Counted from the first letter of the stretch, positions 7,411 through 14,854 are shown. The stretch: 14,854 nucleotides of DNA from CAYGUI01 sp964353115 (GCA_964353115.1 CAYGUI010000031.1:1-14854); one strand, 5' to 3'. Notes: generated by a model from the sequence alone, not told the origin. A program made the numbers and translations.

Positions 7411-7495
7411 GCGAAAGTGGCGGAATTGGTAGACGCACTGGATTTAGGTTCCAGCGGGGCAACCTGTGAGAGTTCGAGTCTCTCCTTTCGCACCA
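7411..7495 (+). tRNA. tRNA-Leu (anticodon TAG)
   Basis: Acceptor GCGAAAG (7411-7417) pairs with CTTTCGC (7485-7491), the discriminator is A7492, and CCA is encoded at 7493-7495. The anticodon stem CTGGA/TCCAG encloses TTTAGGT with TAG at 7445-7447. A long variable arm (about 7455-7468) shows it is a class II tRNA, as expected for leucine. tig begins 26 bp downstream with no visible terminator between, so tRNA processing may release the 5' end of the tig mRNA. Confidence 0.97.
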
Positions 7496-7521
7496 TACAT
7501 TTAAAAAAATAAGGTGTTGTT

Positions 7522-8820
7522 ATGCAAGTTTCTCTTGAAAACTTATCTAATCTTAAGAAAAAAATAGTTGTAACTATTCCAAAGTCAGATATAACATCTA
7601 AAGTGGATGCAACTTTAAATAATAAATATAAAAAAGACGCTAAGATCGATGGTTTTCGAAAAGGTCATATTCCTGCAAAAGTATTAAAAATGCATTTTGA
7701 AAAAAGTGCTTTATTTGATGTGAGTAATGACGTAATCAATGAAACTCTTCCTAACGCTTTAAAAGACAAGAATTTAGTTCCTGCACAAAGACCTGAAATT
7801 GATATAGAAAAAGATGGTTTGAGTGAAGATTTTGTTTACAGTGCAATTTTTGAAGTTTATCCGGAAATAAAAGATATTAAAACTACTGGATTGAAAGTAG
7901 AAAAATTAGTAGTAAAGAATTTTGATAAAGAAGTTGATGCAGAAATTAAAAAGCTGCAAAAACAAGCAGCATCTTGGTCTGATGGTAAAAAAGTTAAATC
8001 TGGTGATAAAGTAAAAATTGATTTTGCTGGTACAGTTGATGGAAAACCATTAGAAGGCGGTACTGCTAGTGATTTTGAGTTAGAGATTGGTTCTAATTCT
8101 ATGATTCCAGGTTTTGAAGAAGGTATTGTTGGTTTAAAATTGGATGAACAATCTACTTTAAATTTAAAGTTCCCAGAAGAATACCATGCTGAACACATTA
8201 AAGGTAAAGATGTGTCTTTTGATATTACAGTTAAAAGCATTAAAACTCCTAAGTTAGCTGATACTGATGAAGAATTTTGTAAGAAATTTGGAGCAGAAGA
8301 CGGTAGTTTAGAAACTCTAAAAACAAACATTAAAGGTTTCTTAGTAAAACAAGCTGAAGATATTATCTCTGGTAAAATAAAAGAACAATTATTTGAGCAG
8401 TTATGTGAAAAAAATGATACTGACGTACCAGAATCTTTGGTTAAAGAGCAAAAATCAGCAATTATTGCTCAAGAAAAAGAAAAATATAAGCATTATTACA
8501 AGCAAGATATAGATGAAGATAATTTTGATAGTTCAGAGTTATCTGTAGTTGCTCGTAAACGAGTATTATTACAATTATTATTAGCTGAGTATGCTCGTGA
8601 AAATAAAGTTGATGTAACTGATAGTGAAGTTAAAGCTAAAATTGAAGATATGGCTAAAGATTTCCCTAATCCACAAATGTTAATCGATTGGTATAATAAA
8701 GATCAAAAAGCTTATAGTGCAATGCAAAATTCTGTGTTAGAAGATAAGCTTGTTGCAAAATTATTAGAAGAAGCAAAAGTCAAAGAGAAAGTTGCTGATT
8801 ATTCTTCTATAATTAAATAA
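7522..8820 (+). CDS. tig: Trigger factor
   Basis: Ribosome-associated chaperone with peptidyl-prolyl isomerase activity that meets nascent chains at the exit tunnel. Its 432 residues match the family. The N-terminal ribosome-binding loop GFRKGHIP (44-51) is the signature. An FKBP-type isomerase domain spans about 158-243 (KVKIDFAGTVDGKPLEGG through the IPGFEEGIVGLK region). The rest is the helical substrate-cradling C-terminal domain. The ATG follows AAGG (7511-7514) by 7 bp. It is the first protein gene after the tRNA cluster and is followed by clpP after 22 bp, the usual tig-clpP-clpX-lon order. Trigger factor hands nascent proteins to folding, and the genes next to it degrade failures. Confidence 0.97.
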   Translation: MQVSLENLSNLKKKIVVTIPKSDITSKVDATLNNKYKKDAKIDGFRKGHIPAKVLKMHFEKSALFDVSNDVINETLPNALKDKNLVPAQRPEIDIEKDGLSEDFVYSAIFEVYPEIKDIKTTGLKVEKLVVKNFDKEVDAEIKKLQKQAASWSDGKKVKSGDKVKIDFAGTVDGKPLEGGTASDFELEIGSNSMIPGFEEGIVGLKLDEQSTLNLKFPEEYHAEHIKGKDVSFDITVKSIKTPKLADTDEEFCKKFGAEDGSLETLKTNIKGFLVKQAEDIISGKIKEQLFEQLCEKNDTDVPESLVKEQKSAIIAQEKEKYKHYYKQDIDEDNFDSSELSVVARKRVLLQLLLAEYARENKVDVTDSEVKAKIEDMAKDFPNPQMLIDWYNKDQKAYSAMQNSVLEDKLVAKLLEEAKVKEKVADYSSIIK

Positions 8821-8842
8821 GTTTATATAAAAGGATATTTTT

Positions 8843-9499
8843 ATGACTAAAAAAATTATAGATAATATTAATTATCAAGCTGTTGGTGGTTTGGTTCCTA
8901 TGGTAATCGAGCAATCTTCTCGTGGTGAGCGCTCATACGATATTTATTCACGTTTATTAAAAGAGCGAGTAATTTTTTTAGTTGGTCAAGTTGAAGATAA
9001 TATGGCAAATTTGATAGTTGCCCAATTATTATTTTTAGAATCTGAAAATCCTGATAAAGATATCCAAATTTATATTAATTCACCAGGTGGCTCAGTAACT
9101 GCTGGAATGTCAATTTATGACACTATGCAATTTATAAAGCCAGATGTTAGTACTTTATGCATTGGCCAAGCTGCTAGTATGGGTGCTTTCTTATTAGCTG
9201 GTGGAGCTCCAGGTAAACGTCATTCTTTAGCTAATTCTCGTGTCATGATTCATCAACCTTTGGGTGGATTTCAAGGGCAGGCCTCTGATATAGCGATTCA
9301 TGCCCAAGAAATTATAGGTATTAAAGATAAAATGAACAGATTGCTCGCAGAGCACACTGGCCAACCTTTAGATCGCGTTGCTAAAGATACGGATCGTGAT
9401 TTCTTTATGAGTGCACAAGAAGCTAAAGATTATGGTATCGTTGATTCAGTATTAGATAAACGTCCGTCTTCAGTAGAAAATCCAGAAAAAAGAGCTTAA
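8843..9499 (+). CDS. clpP: ATP-dependent Clp protease proteolytic subunit
   Basis: Serine peptidase that forms the barrel of the ClpXP protease in the cytoplasm. In its 218 residues the catalytic triad is intact: Ser112 in GQAASMGAF, His137 in RVMIHQPLGG and Asp186 in DTDRDFFM, each one residue later than in the E. coli precursor. The oxyanion-region NSPGGSVTAG (79-88) is present. A short N-terminal propeptide is probably removed by self-cleavage. AAGGA (8831-8835) lies 7 bp before the ATG. clpX starts 15 bp after its stop, so the two subunits are made from one transcript. Confidence 0.98.
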   Translation: MTKKIIDNINYQAVGGLVPMVIEQSSRGERSYDIYSRLLKERVIFLVGQVEDNMANLIVAQLLFLESENPDKDIQIYINSPGGSVTAGMSIYDTMQFIKPDVSTLCIGQAASMGAFLLAGGAPGKRHSLANSRVMIHQPLGGFQGQASDIAIHAQEIIGIKDKMNRLLAEHTGQPLDRVAKDTDRDFFMSAQEAKDYGIVDSVLDKRPSSVENPEKRA

Positions 9500-9514
9500 A
9501 TTAAGATATCTGTT

Positions 9515-10828
9515 ATGACTAAAAGTAAAAAAGGCGATTCAAGTAAAGTTTTATATTGTTCTTTTTGTGGAAAGAGTCAGCATGAAGTAAAAAAATTAAT
9601 TGCCGGTCCTTCTGTATATATCTGTGATGAGTGTATTAGCTTGTGTGGTGATATTTTACATGAAGAAATTTCTGATGGATCTTCTTCTGATGATAGTCAG
9701 GCAAAATTGCCAACTCCTCATGAAATTAAACAAACTTTAGATGAATATGTAATTGGACAGCAAGATGCTAAAAAATCTTTAGCAGTTGCTGTTTATAATC
9801 ATTATAAGCGCTTAAAATCAATTAAATCTTTTGGGAAAAAAGATGGTGATGATGTAGAAATTGGTAAAAGTAATATTTTATTTATAGGACCAACTGGTAG
9901 TGGAAAAACATTACTTGCTGAAACATTAGCTAGATTATTGAATGTTCCATTTGCAATTGCTGATGCAACTACTTTGACTGAAGCTGGGTATGTTGGTGAA
10001 GACGTTGAAAATATTATTCAAAAACTTTTACAAAAATGTGATTATGATGTTGATAAGGCACAGACTGGTATAGTTTATATCGATGAAATTGATAAAATTA
10101 CTAGAAAATCTGAAAATCCTTCAATTACACGTGATGTATCAGGCGAAGGAGTACAACAAGCTTTATTAAAGTTAATTGAGGGGACTGTAGCAGCTGTTCC
10201 GCCGCAAGGTGGGCGTAAGCATCCACAACAAGAGTTTTTACAAGTAGATACCTCTAAAATTTTGTTTATTTGTGGTGGTGCTTTTGCAGGTCTTGATAAG
10301 ATCATTCGTGAGCGTTCTGAGAAAAATGGTATTGGTTTTCATGCTGAAGTTCATAGTGCTAAAAGTGGTAAGCAATTAACTGAAACACTAAAAGGTGTTG
10401 AGCCCGAAGATTTAATTAAATTTGGTTTAATTCCTGAATTTGTTGGACGTTTGCCTATTATTGCTAATCTCGATGAATTGGATGAAGAAGCCTTAATTCA
10501 AATTTTAAATGAGCCTAAAAATGCTCTTGTTAAGCAATACCAAAAATTATTTTCCTATGACGGAGTTGAAGTAGAATTTCGTGATGAAGCGCTTCGAGCC
10601 ATTGCTAAAAAAGCGATGGAGCGTAAAACTGGAGCTCGTGGTTTGCGATCTATTATGGAATCTGTATTGATAGATACTATGTATGAAATTCCATCTCTTG
10701 AAAATGTTGAAAAAGTTATTATTGATGAAAGTGTTATTAATGGTGCTTCTAAGCCAAAATTAGTATATTTAAACAATAGTAATAGCAAAAATAAAAAGAA
10801 TGGTACTTCTGCCGAAAAATCAAGTTGA
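9515..10828 (+). CDS. clpX: Clp protease ATP-binding subunit ClpX
   Basis: AAA+ unfoldase that recognises, unfolds and threads substrates into ClpP. It has 437 residues. The N-terminal zinc-binding domain has Cys15, 18, 37 and 40. The AAA+ core shows Walker A GPTGSGKT (125-132), pore loop GYVG (158-161), Walker B IVYIDEID (186-193), the RKH loop (234-236) and sensor 2 GARG (373-376). The IGF loop that docks onto ClpP is present at 273-275 (NGIGFHAEV), consistent with the clpP gene next door. The Ser/Asn/Lys-rich C-terminal tail is short. The Shine-Dalgarno is weak (AAGA at 9503-9506), so translation may depend partly on coupling to clpP. A 105-bp gap with its own promoter signals separates it from lon. 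Confidence 0.98.
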   Translation: MTKSKKGDSSKVLYCSFCGKSQHEVKKLIAGPSVYICDECISLCGDILHEEISDGSSSDDSQAKLPTPHEIKQTLDEYVIGQQDAKKSLAVAVYNHYKRLKSIKSFGKKDGDDVEIGKSNILFIGPTGSGKTLLAETLARLLNVPFAIADATTLTEAGYVGEDVENIIQKLLQKCDYDVDKAQTGIVYIDEIDKITRKSENPSITRDVSGEGVQQALLKLIEGTVAAVPPQGGRKHPQQEFLQVDTSKILFICGGAFAGLDKIIRERSEKNGIGFHAEVHSAKSGKQLTETLKGVEPEDLIKFGLIPEFVGRLPIIANLDELDEEALIQILNEPKNALVKQYQKLFSYDGVEVEFRDEALRAIAKKAMERKTGARGLRSIMESVLIDTMYEIPSLENVEKVIIDESVINGASKPKLVYLNNSNSKNKKNGTSAEKSS

Positions 10829-10844
10829 TTTTGCGTAAATTATC

Positions 10845-10872
10845 CTAGAAAAATCTATATTAGCCCTCATAT
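10845..10872 (+). promoter_or_regulatory. Possible heat-shock (sigma32-type) promoter of lon
   Basis: CTAGAAA (10845-10851) differs at one base from the E. coli sigma32 -35 core CTTGAAA. After 13 bp, CCTCATAT (10865-10872) differs at one base from the -10 pattern CCCCATNT. Order and spacing fit that class, and lon is a known sigma32 target in enterobacteria. The start would be near 10879, leaving a leader of about 55 nt. rpoH is not visible in the window, so this rests on motif and gene identity only. Confidence 0.5.
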
Positions 10873-10902
10873 TCTGAGACATAATCTATACTTATTATGA
10901 GG
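10865..10902 (+). repeat. Overlapping inverted repeats in the lon leader region
   Basis: CCTCATA (10865-10871) is the inverted copy of TATGAGG (10896-10902), with 24 bp between. Nested within, CATAAT (10880-10885) pairs with ATTATG (10894-10899) over an 8-base loop. The two pairings share bases and exclude each other. The outer arm covers the predicted heat-shock -10, so this could be an operator dyad, a leader hairpin or chance in AT-rich DNA. No T-run follows, so it is not an intrinsic terminator. Confidence 0.35.
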
Positions 10903-10933
10903 ATAAGTAAATTTAATCCAAAACGGAGAAAAT

Positions 10934-13336
10934 ATGTCGGCTAAAGATCTTGAAAACCAACATTCTGATTTAATTCCAATTTTACCACTGAAAGGTATTA
11001 ATATATTTCCTGGGATGGTTATCCCTTTATTTGTTGGTCGTGAGCATTCGGTAAATGCTTTAATAGCAGCAATGCAACAACAAAAAGTTTTCTTCCTAAC
11101 TGCTCAAAAAGATTCAGAACTTGAAACGCCGGGAATTGATGATGTTTATAACTTTGGTACATTAGCCACTATATTGCAGTTATTGAAGCTTCCTGATGGA
11201 ACGATAAAGCTTCTAGTTGAAGGTGTTGAGCGTGCTCGTGCAGAGGAGATTGTTAAGCTTGAAATTGATGGTGGTTATTTAGCCGCAAAAATTGTAGAAG
11301 AGCCTTCTTATAATTTAAAAGCGCCTGATAACGTTAATTTAGTACAGGCTGTTTTAGATTTGTTTGAAAAATACCTTAAACTTAATACTAAAGTTCCAGT
11401 TGAAATTCTTAATTCTGTTAGTGGTATTGATGATCCAGGAAAAATAGCCGATACAATAATTGCTCATGTGCCATTAAAGCTTGCTGATAAGCAAAGTATT
11501 CTTGAAATAACTGATATTACTAAACGTCTTGAGAAATTAGCTGAGCTATTCGATTCAGCCATAGATATTTTGGAAATGGAGCGTAAAATTAAACGCCGAG
11601 TTAAAGATTCAATGGAAGAAAGCCAGCATGTCTATTATCTTAATGAGCAAAAAAGAATAATTAATGAAGAGCTTAATAAATTAGGCGCTAGTAATGAAGA
11701 TCATGAAGAAGATAATGAAATCGCTGAATTAGCTAAAAAAATTGAAACGGCTAATATGCCAAAAGAAGCTCGAGAAAAAGCCGATGCTGAGCTTAAAAAA
11801 CTAAAAATGATGCCAGCAATGTCATCTGAAGCTACAGTTTCTCGTAATTACATCGATTGTATGTTACAAGTTCCATGGGATAAGTACAAAGAATTAAAAG
11901 AAGATCTTAATAACGCTCAAGATATATTGGAAGAAGAGCATTATGGATTAGAAAAAGTAAAAGAGCGTATTTTAGAATATTTAGCGGTGCATCAGCGTGT
12001 TAAAAAGCAAAAGGGTGCTGTTTTATGTTTGGTCGGTCCTCCGGGAGTTGGTAAAACTTCACTTGCACGTTCAATTGCTCGAGCGACAAATCGTGATTTT
12101 GTGCGGTTTTCATTAGGTGGCGTGCGTGATGAGGCTGAAATTCGTGGTCACCGTAAAACTTACATTGGTGCTATGCCAGGCAAAATTTTACAAAAAATTT
12201 CTAAATGTGGTACAAAAAATCCGTTATTTTTATTAGATGAAATTGACAAGATGGCTATGGATTTTCGTGGTGATCCGGCATCAGCCTTATTAGAAGTACT
12301 AGATCCTGAGCAAAATACTGCCTTTAATGATCATTACTTAGATGTTGATTATGATTTATCAGAAGTAATGTTTGTAGCAACATCTAATTCTTTTGATATT
12401 CCTGAGCCATTATTAGACCGTATGGAGATCATTACGATTGCTGGATATACGGAAGATGAAAAATTTAGGATTGCTGAAAAATATTTAGTTCCAAAGCAAA
12501 TTAAAAGTAATGGATTAAAAGATAAAGAAATTGTTATTAAGCCAGAAGTAATAACTGAAATTATTAGACATTATACCCGTGAGGCAGGTGTTCGTGGTCT
12601 TGATCGTGAAATTTCAAAAATTTGCCGTAAAGTAGTAAAAGAAATTTTAACTAGTAAAAAACGCAAAGTTACAGTATCTAAAACTAATTTAGAAAAATAT
12701 TTAGGCGTTAAGCAATTCATGTATGATACTGTTGATAAAAAAGATCAAGTAGGTCAAGTTAATGGTCTTGCATGGACTGAGGTTGGTGGTGAATTATTAA
12801 CTATTGAAGCAGTTGCAACTTCTGGTAAAGGTAATTTTTCCTCAACAGGACAACTTGGCGATGTGATGAAGGAATCAATTCAAGCTGCTGCAACGGTTAT
12901 TAGAAGTCGTGCGGCAAAATTAGGTATTGATGAAGAATTTCATGAAAAACAAGACATTCATATCCATGTTCCAGAAGGAGCTACCCCAAAAGATGGTCCA
13001 AGTGCTGGTATCGCAATGTGTACGGCATTGGCCTCAGTTTTATCTGGTGTACCAATAAAACATGACGTTGCTATGACCGGTGAAATTACTTTACGTGGTG
13101 AAGTATTAGCAATCGGTGGATTAAAAGAAAAATTATTAGCGGCGCGCCGTGCAGGGGTTAAGACAGTTCTTATTCCAAAAGAAAATGGTAAGGATTTAAA
13201 AGAAATACCTGAAAATGTAATTAAAGATTTAAATATCTGTCAGGTTAAATGGATTGATGAGGTTTTTGCTATAGCTTTGAATTTAAACGCTATTAAGAAA
13301 AAAACCAAAAAGGCAAGGAAGACTATAAAAAGCTAA
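10934..13336 (+). CDS. lon: Lon ATP-dependent protease
   Basis: Cytoplasmic AAA+ serine protease that degrades misfolded and short-lived regulatory proteins. Its 800 residues are typical of LonA. The N-terminal substrate-binding domain is followed by a charged helical segment (about 200-300), then Walker A GPPGVGKT (368-375), Walker B LFLLDE (431-436), sensor 1 Asn485 and sensor 2 region GVRGLDRE (552-559). The protease domain has the Ser690-Lys733 dyad in PKDGPSAG and GGLKEKL, with the same 43-residue spacing as E. coli Ser679-Lys722. A lysine-rich tail ends the protein. GGAG (10925-10928) precedes the ATG by 5 bp. It probably has its own heat-inducible promoter in addition to read-through from clpX. 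hupB, which follows lon in many relatives, is absent. Confidence 0.98.
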   Translation: MSAKDLENQHSDLIPILPLKGINIFPGMVIPLFVGREHSVNALIAAMQQQKVFFLTAQKDSELETPGIDDVYNFGTLATILQLLKLPDGTIKLLVEGVERARAEEIVKLEIDGGYLAAKIVEEPSYNLKAPDNVNLVQAVLDLFEKYLKLNTKVPVEILNSVSGIDDPGKIADTIIAHVPLKLADKQSILEITDITKRLEKLAELFDSAIDILEMERKIKRRVKDSMEESQHVYYLNEQKRIINEELNKLGASNEDHEEDNEIAELAKKIETANMPKEAREKADAELKKLKMMPAMSSEATVSRNYIDCMLQVPWDKYKELKEDLNNAQDILEEEHYGLEKVKERILEYLAVHQRVKKQKGAVLCLVGPPGVGKTSLARSIARATNRDFVRFSLGGVRDEAEIRGHRKTYIGAMPGKILQKISKCGTKNPLFLLDEIDKMAMDFRGDPASALLEVLDPEQNTAFNDHYLDVDYDLSEVMFVATSNSFDIPEPLLDRMEIITIAGYTEDEKFRIAEKYLVPKQIKSNGLKDKEIVIKPEVITEIIRHYTREAGVRGLDREISKICRKVVKEILTSKKRKVTVSKTNLEKYLGVKQFMYDTVDKKDQVGQVNGLAWTEVGGELLTIEAVATSGKGNFSSTGQLGDVMKESIQAAATVIRSRAAKLGIDEEFHEKQDIHIHVPEGATPKDGPSAGIAMCTALASVLSGVPIKHDVAMTGEITLRGEVLAIGGLKEKLLAARRAGVKTVLIPKENGKDLKEIPENVIKDLNICQVKWIDEVFAIALNLNAIKKKTKKARKTIKS

Positions 13337-13393
13337 AAAATAATATACTATACTTTATTTGTGTAATTTAAAATAATTTTAGGAATAAAGGGT

Positions 13394-13927
13394 TTGAGTC
13401 GTTACAGACAAAGACATTGTATATTTAAATTTATATTATTTTTTTTATCTTTTTGGAGCAGCCCCTTATATTCTTCTAAAGATATTTTAAGAAAAATTGT
13501 TGGTCAAGATTTTCCACCAGCAATTTTTCTTGATATGTATACCGTTCATTATATGCGCACTATTGATGCTATGATCAATTATGATGGTAACTTTCATAAT
13601 AAGTTAGTCGGATTTACCTATAAAAATTTCGCATTCGGAACTTTTTTTGATACGATGTATAACCGAGCAGTTTTAATAGGATACAATCGTCTTTGGTTTA
13701 GAAAAGAATATCATAATAGAATTTCAGTAGGGTTTGGGTACAGGCTTAGCTTGGTATCTTCCTCTAGTTATTATAATAAAAATATATCATCTAGTTCTTT
13801 TTGGAAAATATCTCCAATTCTTCCAGTACCTTCGATCTTATTTATGACTGATATTCTAAGTTCCTATGGTCTAGAAGTTCAATTTACACCAGCAACAATA
13901 CATGCTAGCTTTTACTTTTTAATATAA
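13394..13927 (+). CDS. Exported PagP-like outer-membrane protein (lipid A palmitoyltransferase candidate)
   Basis: The protein has 177 residues. PagP transfers palmitate from phospholipid to lipid A in the outer membrane, giving resistance to cationic peptides. A signal peptide is visible: Arg3, Arg5 and Arg7, hydrophobic 10-21, likely cleavage near 27-28. By-eye alignment to E. coli PagP gives YTVH (49-52) against ITWH, placing His52 at catalytic His33, and FFDTMYN (84-90) against FKDSWN. Asp86 would then match Asp76, while Thr87 replaces Ser77. A VGFGY strand (112-116), a proline-rich ILPVPSILF segment against IPLPVLLPL, and VQFTP against FQMTYIP follow. Alternating aromatic strands and a short hydrophobic end suit an eight-stranded barrel. 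The only workable start is TTG (13394) with AGGA nine bases upstream; an in-frame stop lies further upstream. It follows lon by 57 bp. Another small beta-barrel such as a PagL relative is the alternative. Confidence 0.55.
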   Translation: MSRYRQRHCIFKFILFFLSFWSSPLYSSKDILRKIVGQDFPPAIFLDMYTVHYMRTIDAMINYDGNFHNKLVGFTYKNFAFGTFFDTMYNRAVLIGYNRLWFRKEYHNRISVGFGYRLSLVSSSSYYNKNISSSSFWKISPILPVPSILFMTDILSSYGLEVQFTPATIHASFYFLI

Positions 13928-13932
13928 TTCTT

Positions 13933-14817
13933 TCAAGAAATTACTTTTATAACTGAATTCCTGTCATTGCATAGTAAGGCAACATCAACTCCGGCATTTA
14001 AAGCACGGGTTACTCGCTCTTTAACATTAGGATATTGTTGCACAGCGGCTTGCATATTCAAGCAATCACTAAAAATTAGTCCTCTATATTTATATTTATC
14101 GCGTAATAAATGTGTTAGCCAATACTTAGAAAAGGTAACCATTTCTAGGTCTATATTGGGAAAAATAATGTGTCCAGTCATGAAGCTAGATATATTGTTT
14201 TTTAATTTTATAAATGGTTTTAAATGTTTTTCTTCTAGTTCTTTTAAGGTTAAATTTGATGTTGGAGTTTGTAAATGTGAATCTTCATTTACACTGCCGT
14301 GGCCAGGAAAGTGTTTGCCAACAGTAAACATTCCTTCACTTTTAGCACCTAGTGAAAACTGTTTTGCAAGTTGAGAAATTATTTCTGGATCATAGTGATA
14401 GGCTCTAGTTGATAGCACGCTACTTGACGAATTATATCTATCTATTACAGGAGCAAAGCTAAAATCAATTCCTATGCTTTTTAATTCACGAGCCATAGTT
14501 GCTCCTGTTGAAAAGCATTCATTTAAGGCTTTTTCTTGATCAATATCATATTGATCACCAAAATATTTAGCTGCTGGTAAGATAGTTAGTGGCTCTTTAA
14601 TCCTTTGTACTATTCCACCCTCATGATCAATGGCAATAAGAAGCTCAGGATTTTTTAAGCTTTTAATTTCTTTATTTAATTTTTTTATTTGCTCTATATT
14701 TTTAAAATTACGAGAAAATAATATAACCCCGTAAATAGCAGGGTGCTTTAATATTTCTTTATCTTCTTGTGTTAATTCTGTACCTTCTATATCAACTATT
14801 AAATATCTTTTGTCCAT
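13933..14817 (-). CDS. nagZ: Beta-N-acetylglucosaminidase (GH3), peptidoglycan recycling, short C-terminus
   Basis: Cytoplasmic glycosidase that removes GlcNAc from imported anhydro-muropeptides. No signal peptide is present. GH3 motifs in order are IDHEGGIVQR (63-72), FAPVIDR (121-127), a TRAYHYDP segment (137-144), KHFPGHG (168-174), the acid/base pair Asp179 and His181 in EDSHLQTP, TGHIIFP (214-220), and nucleophile Asp251 in FSDCLNM. The family usually has SDDL there; here the second Asp is Cys252, but the nucleophile is kept. At 294 residues it is about 40 shorter than typical NagZ (around 330-340), ending soon after LLCNDR (281-286). Its C-terminal helices are therefore missing, and no continuation is obvious in the next bases. 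GGAG before the ATG lies inside a direct repeat. It converges on the PagP-like gene with a 5-bp gap. Confidence 0.9.
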   Translation of the reverse strand: MDKRYLIVDIEGTELTQEDKEILKHPAIYGVILFSRNFKNIEQIKKLNKEIKSLKNPELLIAIDHEGGIVQRIKEPLTILPAAKYFGDQYDIDQEKALNECFSTGATMARELKSIGIDFSFAPVIDRYNSSSSVLSTRAYHYDPEIISQLAKQFSLGAKSEGMFTVGKHFPGHGSVNEDSHLQTPTSNLTLKELEEKHLKPFIKLKNNISSFMTGHIIFPNIDLEMVTFSKYWLTHLLRDKYKYRGLIFSDCLNMQAAVQQYPNVKERVTRALNAGVDVALLCNDRNSVIKVIS

Positions 14818-14821
14818 TATT

Positions 14822-14854
14822 TCTCCGTCATTCCCACAGCGTCTCCGTCATTCC
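14822..14854. repeat. Short direct repeat, 20-bp period, containing the nagZ ribosome-binding site
   Basis: TCTCCGTCATTCC occurs at 14822-14834 and again at 14842-14854, with CACAGCG between, so the period is 20 bp. The second copy ends exactly at the window edge, and the array may continue. Read on the minus strand, each copy contains GGAATGACGGAG; the copy nearest nagZ supplies the GGAG Shine-Dalgarno (14823-14826), 5 bp before the start codon. The GTCATTCC core resembles the arms of dispersed intergenic palindromes common in bacteria, but no full palindrome is visible here. Confidence 0.7.

Noticed and set aside
7857..8330. 157-residue minus-strand open frame inside tig
   Set aside because: It is antisense to the FKBP domain of trigger factor. 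The Ser/Pro/Phe-rich composition is an artefact of reading Glu/Lys/Gly-rich codons backwards.
10075..10788. Two minus-strand open frames inside clpX (76 and 77 residues)
   Set aside because: They are antisense to conserved AAA+ motifs, with no start signals and no recognisable features.
10856..10861. Sigma70 promoter for lon using TTGCGT (10831) and TATATT (10856)
   Set aside because: The 19-bp spacer and three-base -35 match are poor. The heat-shock-type reading of the same area is better supported.
13344..13354. Two overlapping TATACT hexamers before the PagP-like gene as a promoter
   Set aside because: They match -10 consensus, but no -35 is present at proper spacing and the region is very AT-rich. 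Read-through from lon is as likely.
13967..14374. 135-residue plus-strand open frame inside nagZ
   Set aside because: It is a shadow of nagZ, whose GH3 motifs on the minus strand are unambiguous.

Overview
The window is AT-rich bacterial DNA and looks like a gammaproteobacterial chromosome. The best landmark is a tRNA cluster (Pro-Arg-His-Leu) running directly into tig-clpP-clpX-lon, an order familiar from Pseudomonas, Legionella and relatives. The low GC, two large orphan proteins, the short MetRS and the small two-cluster ferredoxin suggest a Legionellales or Coxiella-like, possibly host-associated, organism. That placement is an inference, not something the sequence proves.

Left part (1-5107). 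An unrecognised protein whose 5' end is cut off by the window edge converges on nth (endonuclease III). Upstream of nth on the minus strand, overlapping it by 8 bp, is a Bcr/CflA-type MFS efflux gene. Divergent from the MFS gene is a 628-residue protein of unknown function with a perfect Shine-Dalgarno sequence. It converges on, and overlaps, the end of the next minus-strand operon.

Middle (5091-7521). metG, a MetRS core without the C-terminal tRNA-binding domain, and a small 2[4Fe-4S] ferredoxin of the RnfB/RsxB C-terminal type form a minus-strand pair overlapping by 35 bp. A short divergent region carries a strong sigma70-type promoter for the four tRNA genes. tig starts 26 bp after the last tRNA, so the tRNAs and the protein-quality-control genes may share a transcript.

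Right part (7522-14854). tig, clpP, clpX and lon encode trigger factor, the ClpXP protease and the Lon protease, all with intact active-site motifs. A plausible heat-shock (sigma32-type) promoter lies in the 105 bp before lon. After lon, where many relatives carry hupB, there is a small exported protein that I read as a divergent PagP-like lipid A palmitoyltransferase. It converges on nagZ, a peptidoglycan-recycling beta-N-acetylglucosaminidase with a shortened C-terminus. The ribosome-binding site of nagZ lies inside a short direct repeat that runs off the window edge.

No insertion sequence, prophage, CRISPR array or rRNA was seen, and no gene-free stretch exceeds 300 bases. I found no convincing multi-gene undescribed system. 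The most promising unknowns are the two orphan proteins, the PagP-like gene, the lon upstream region, two apparently leaderless genes and the terminal repeat.
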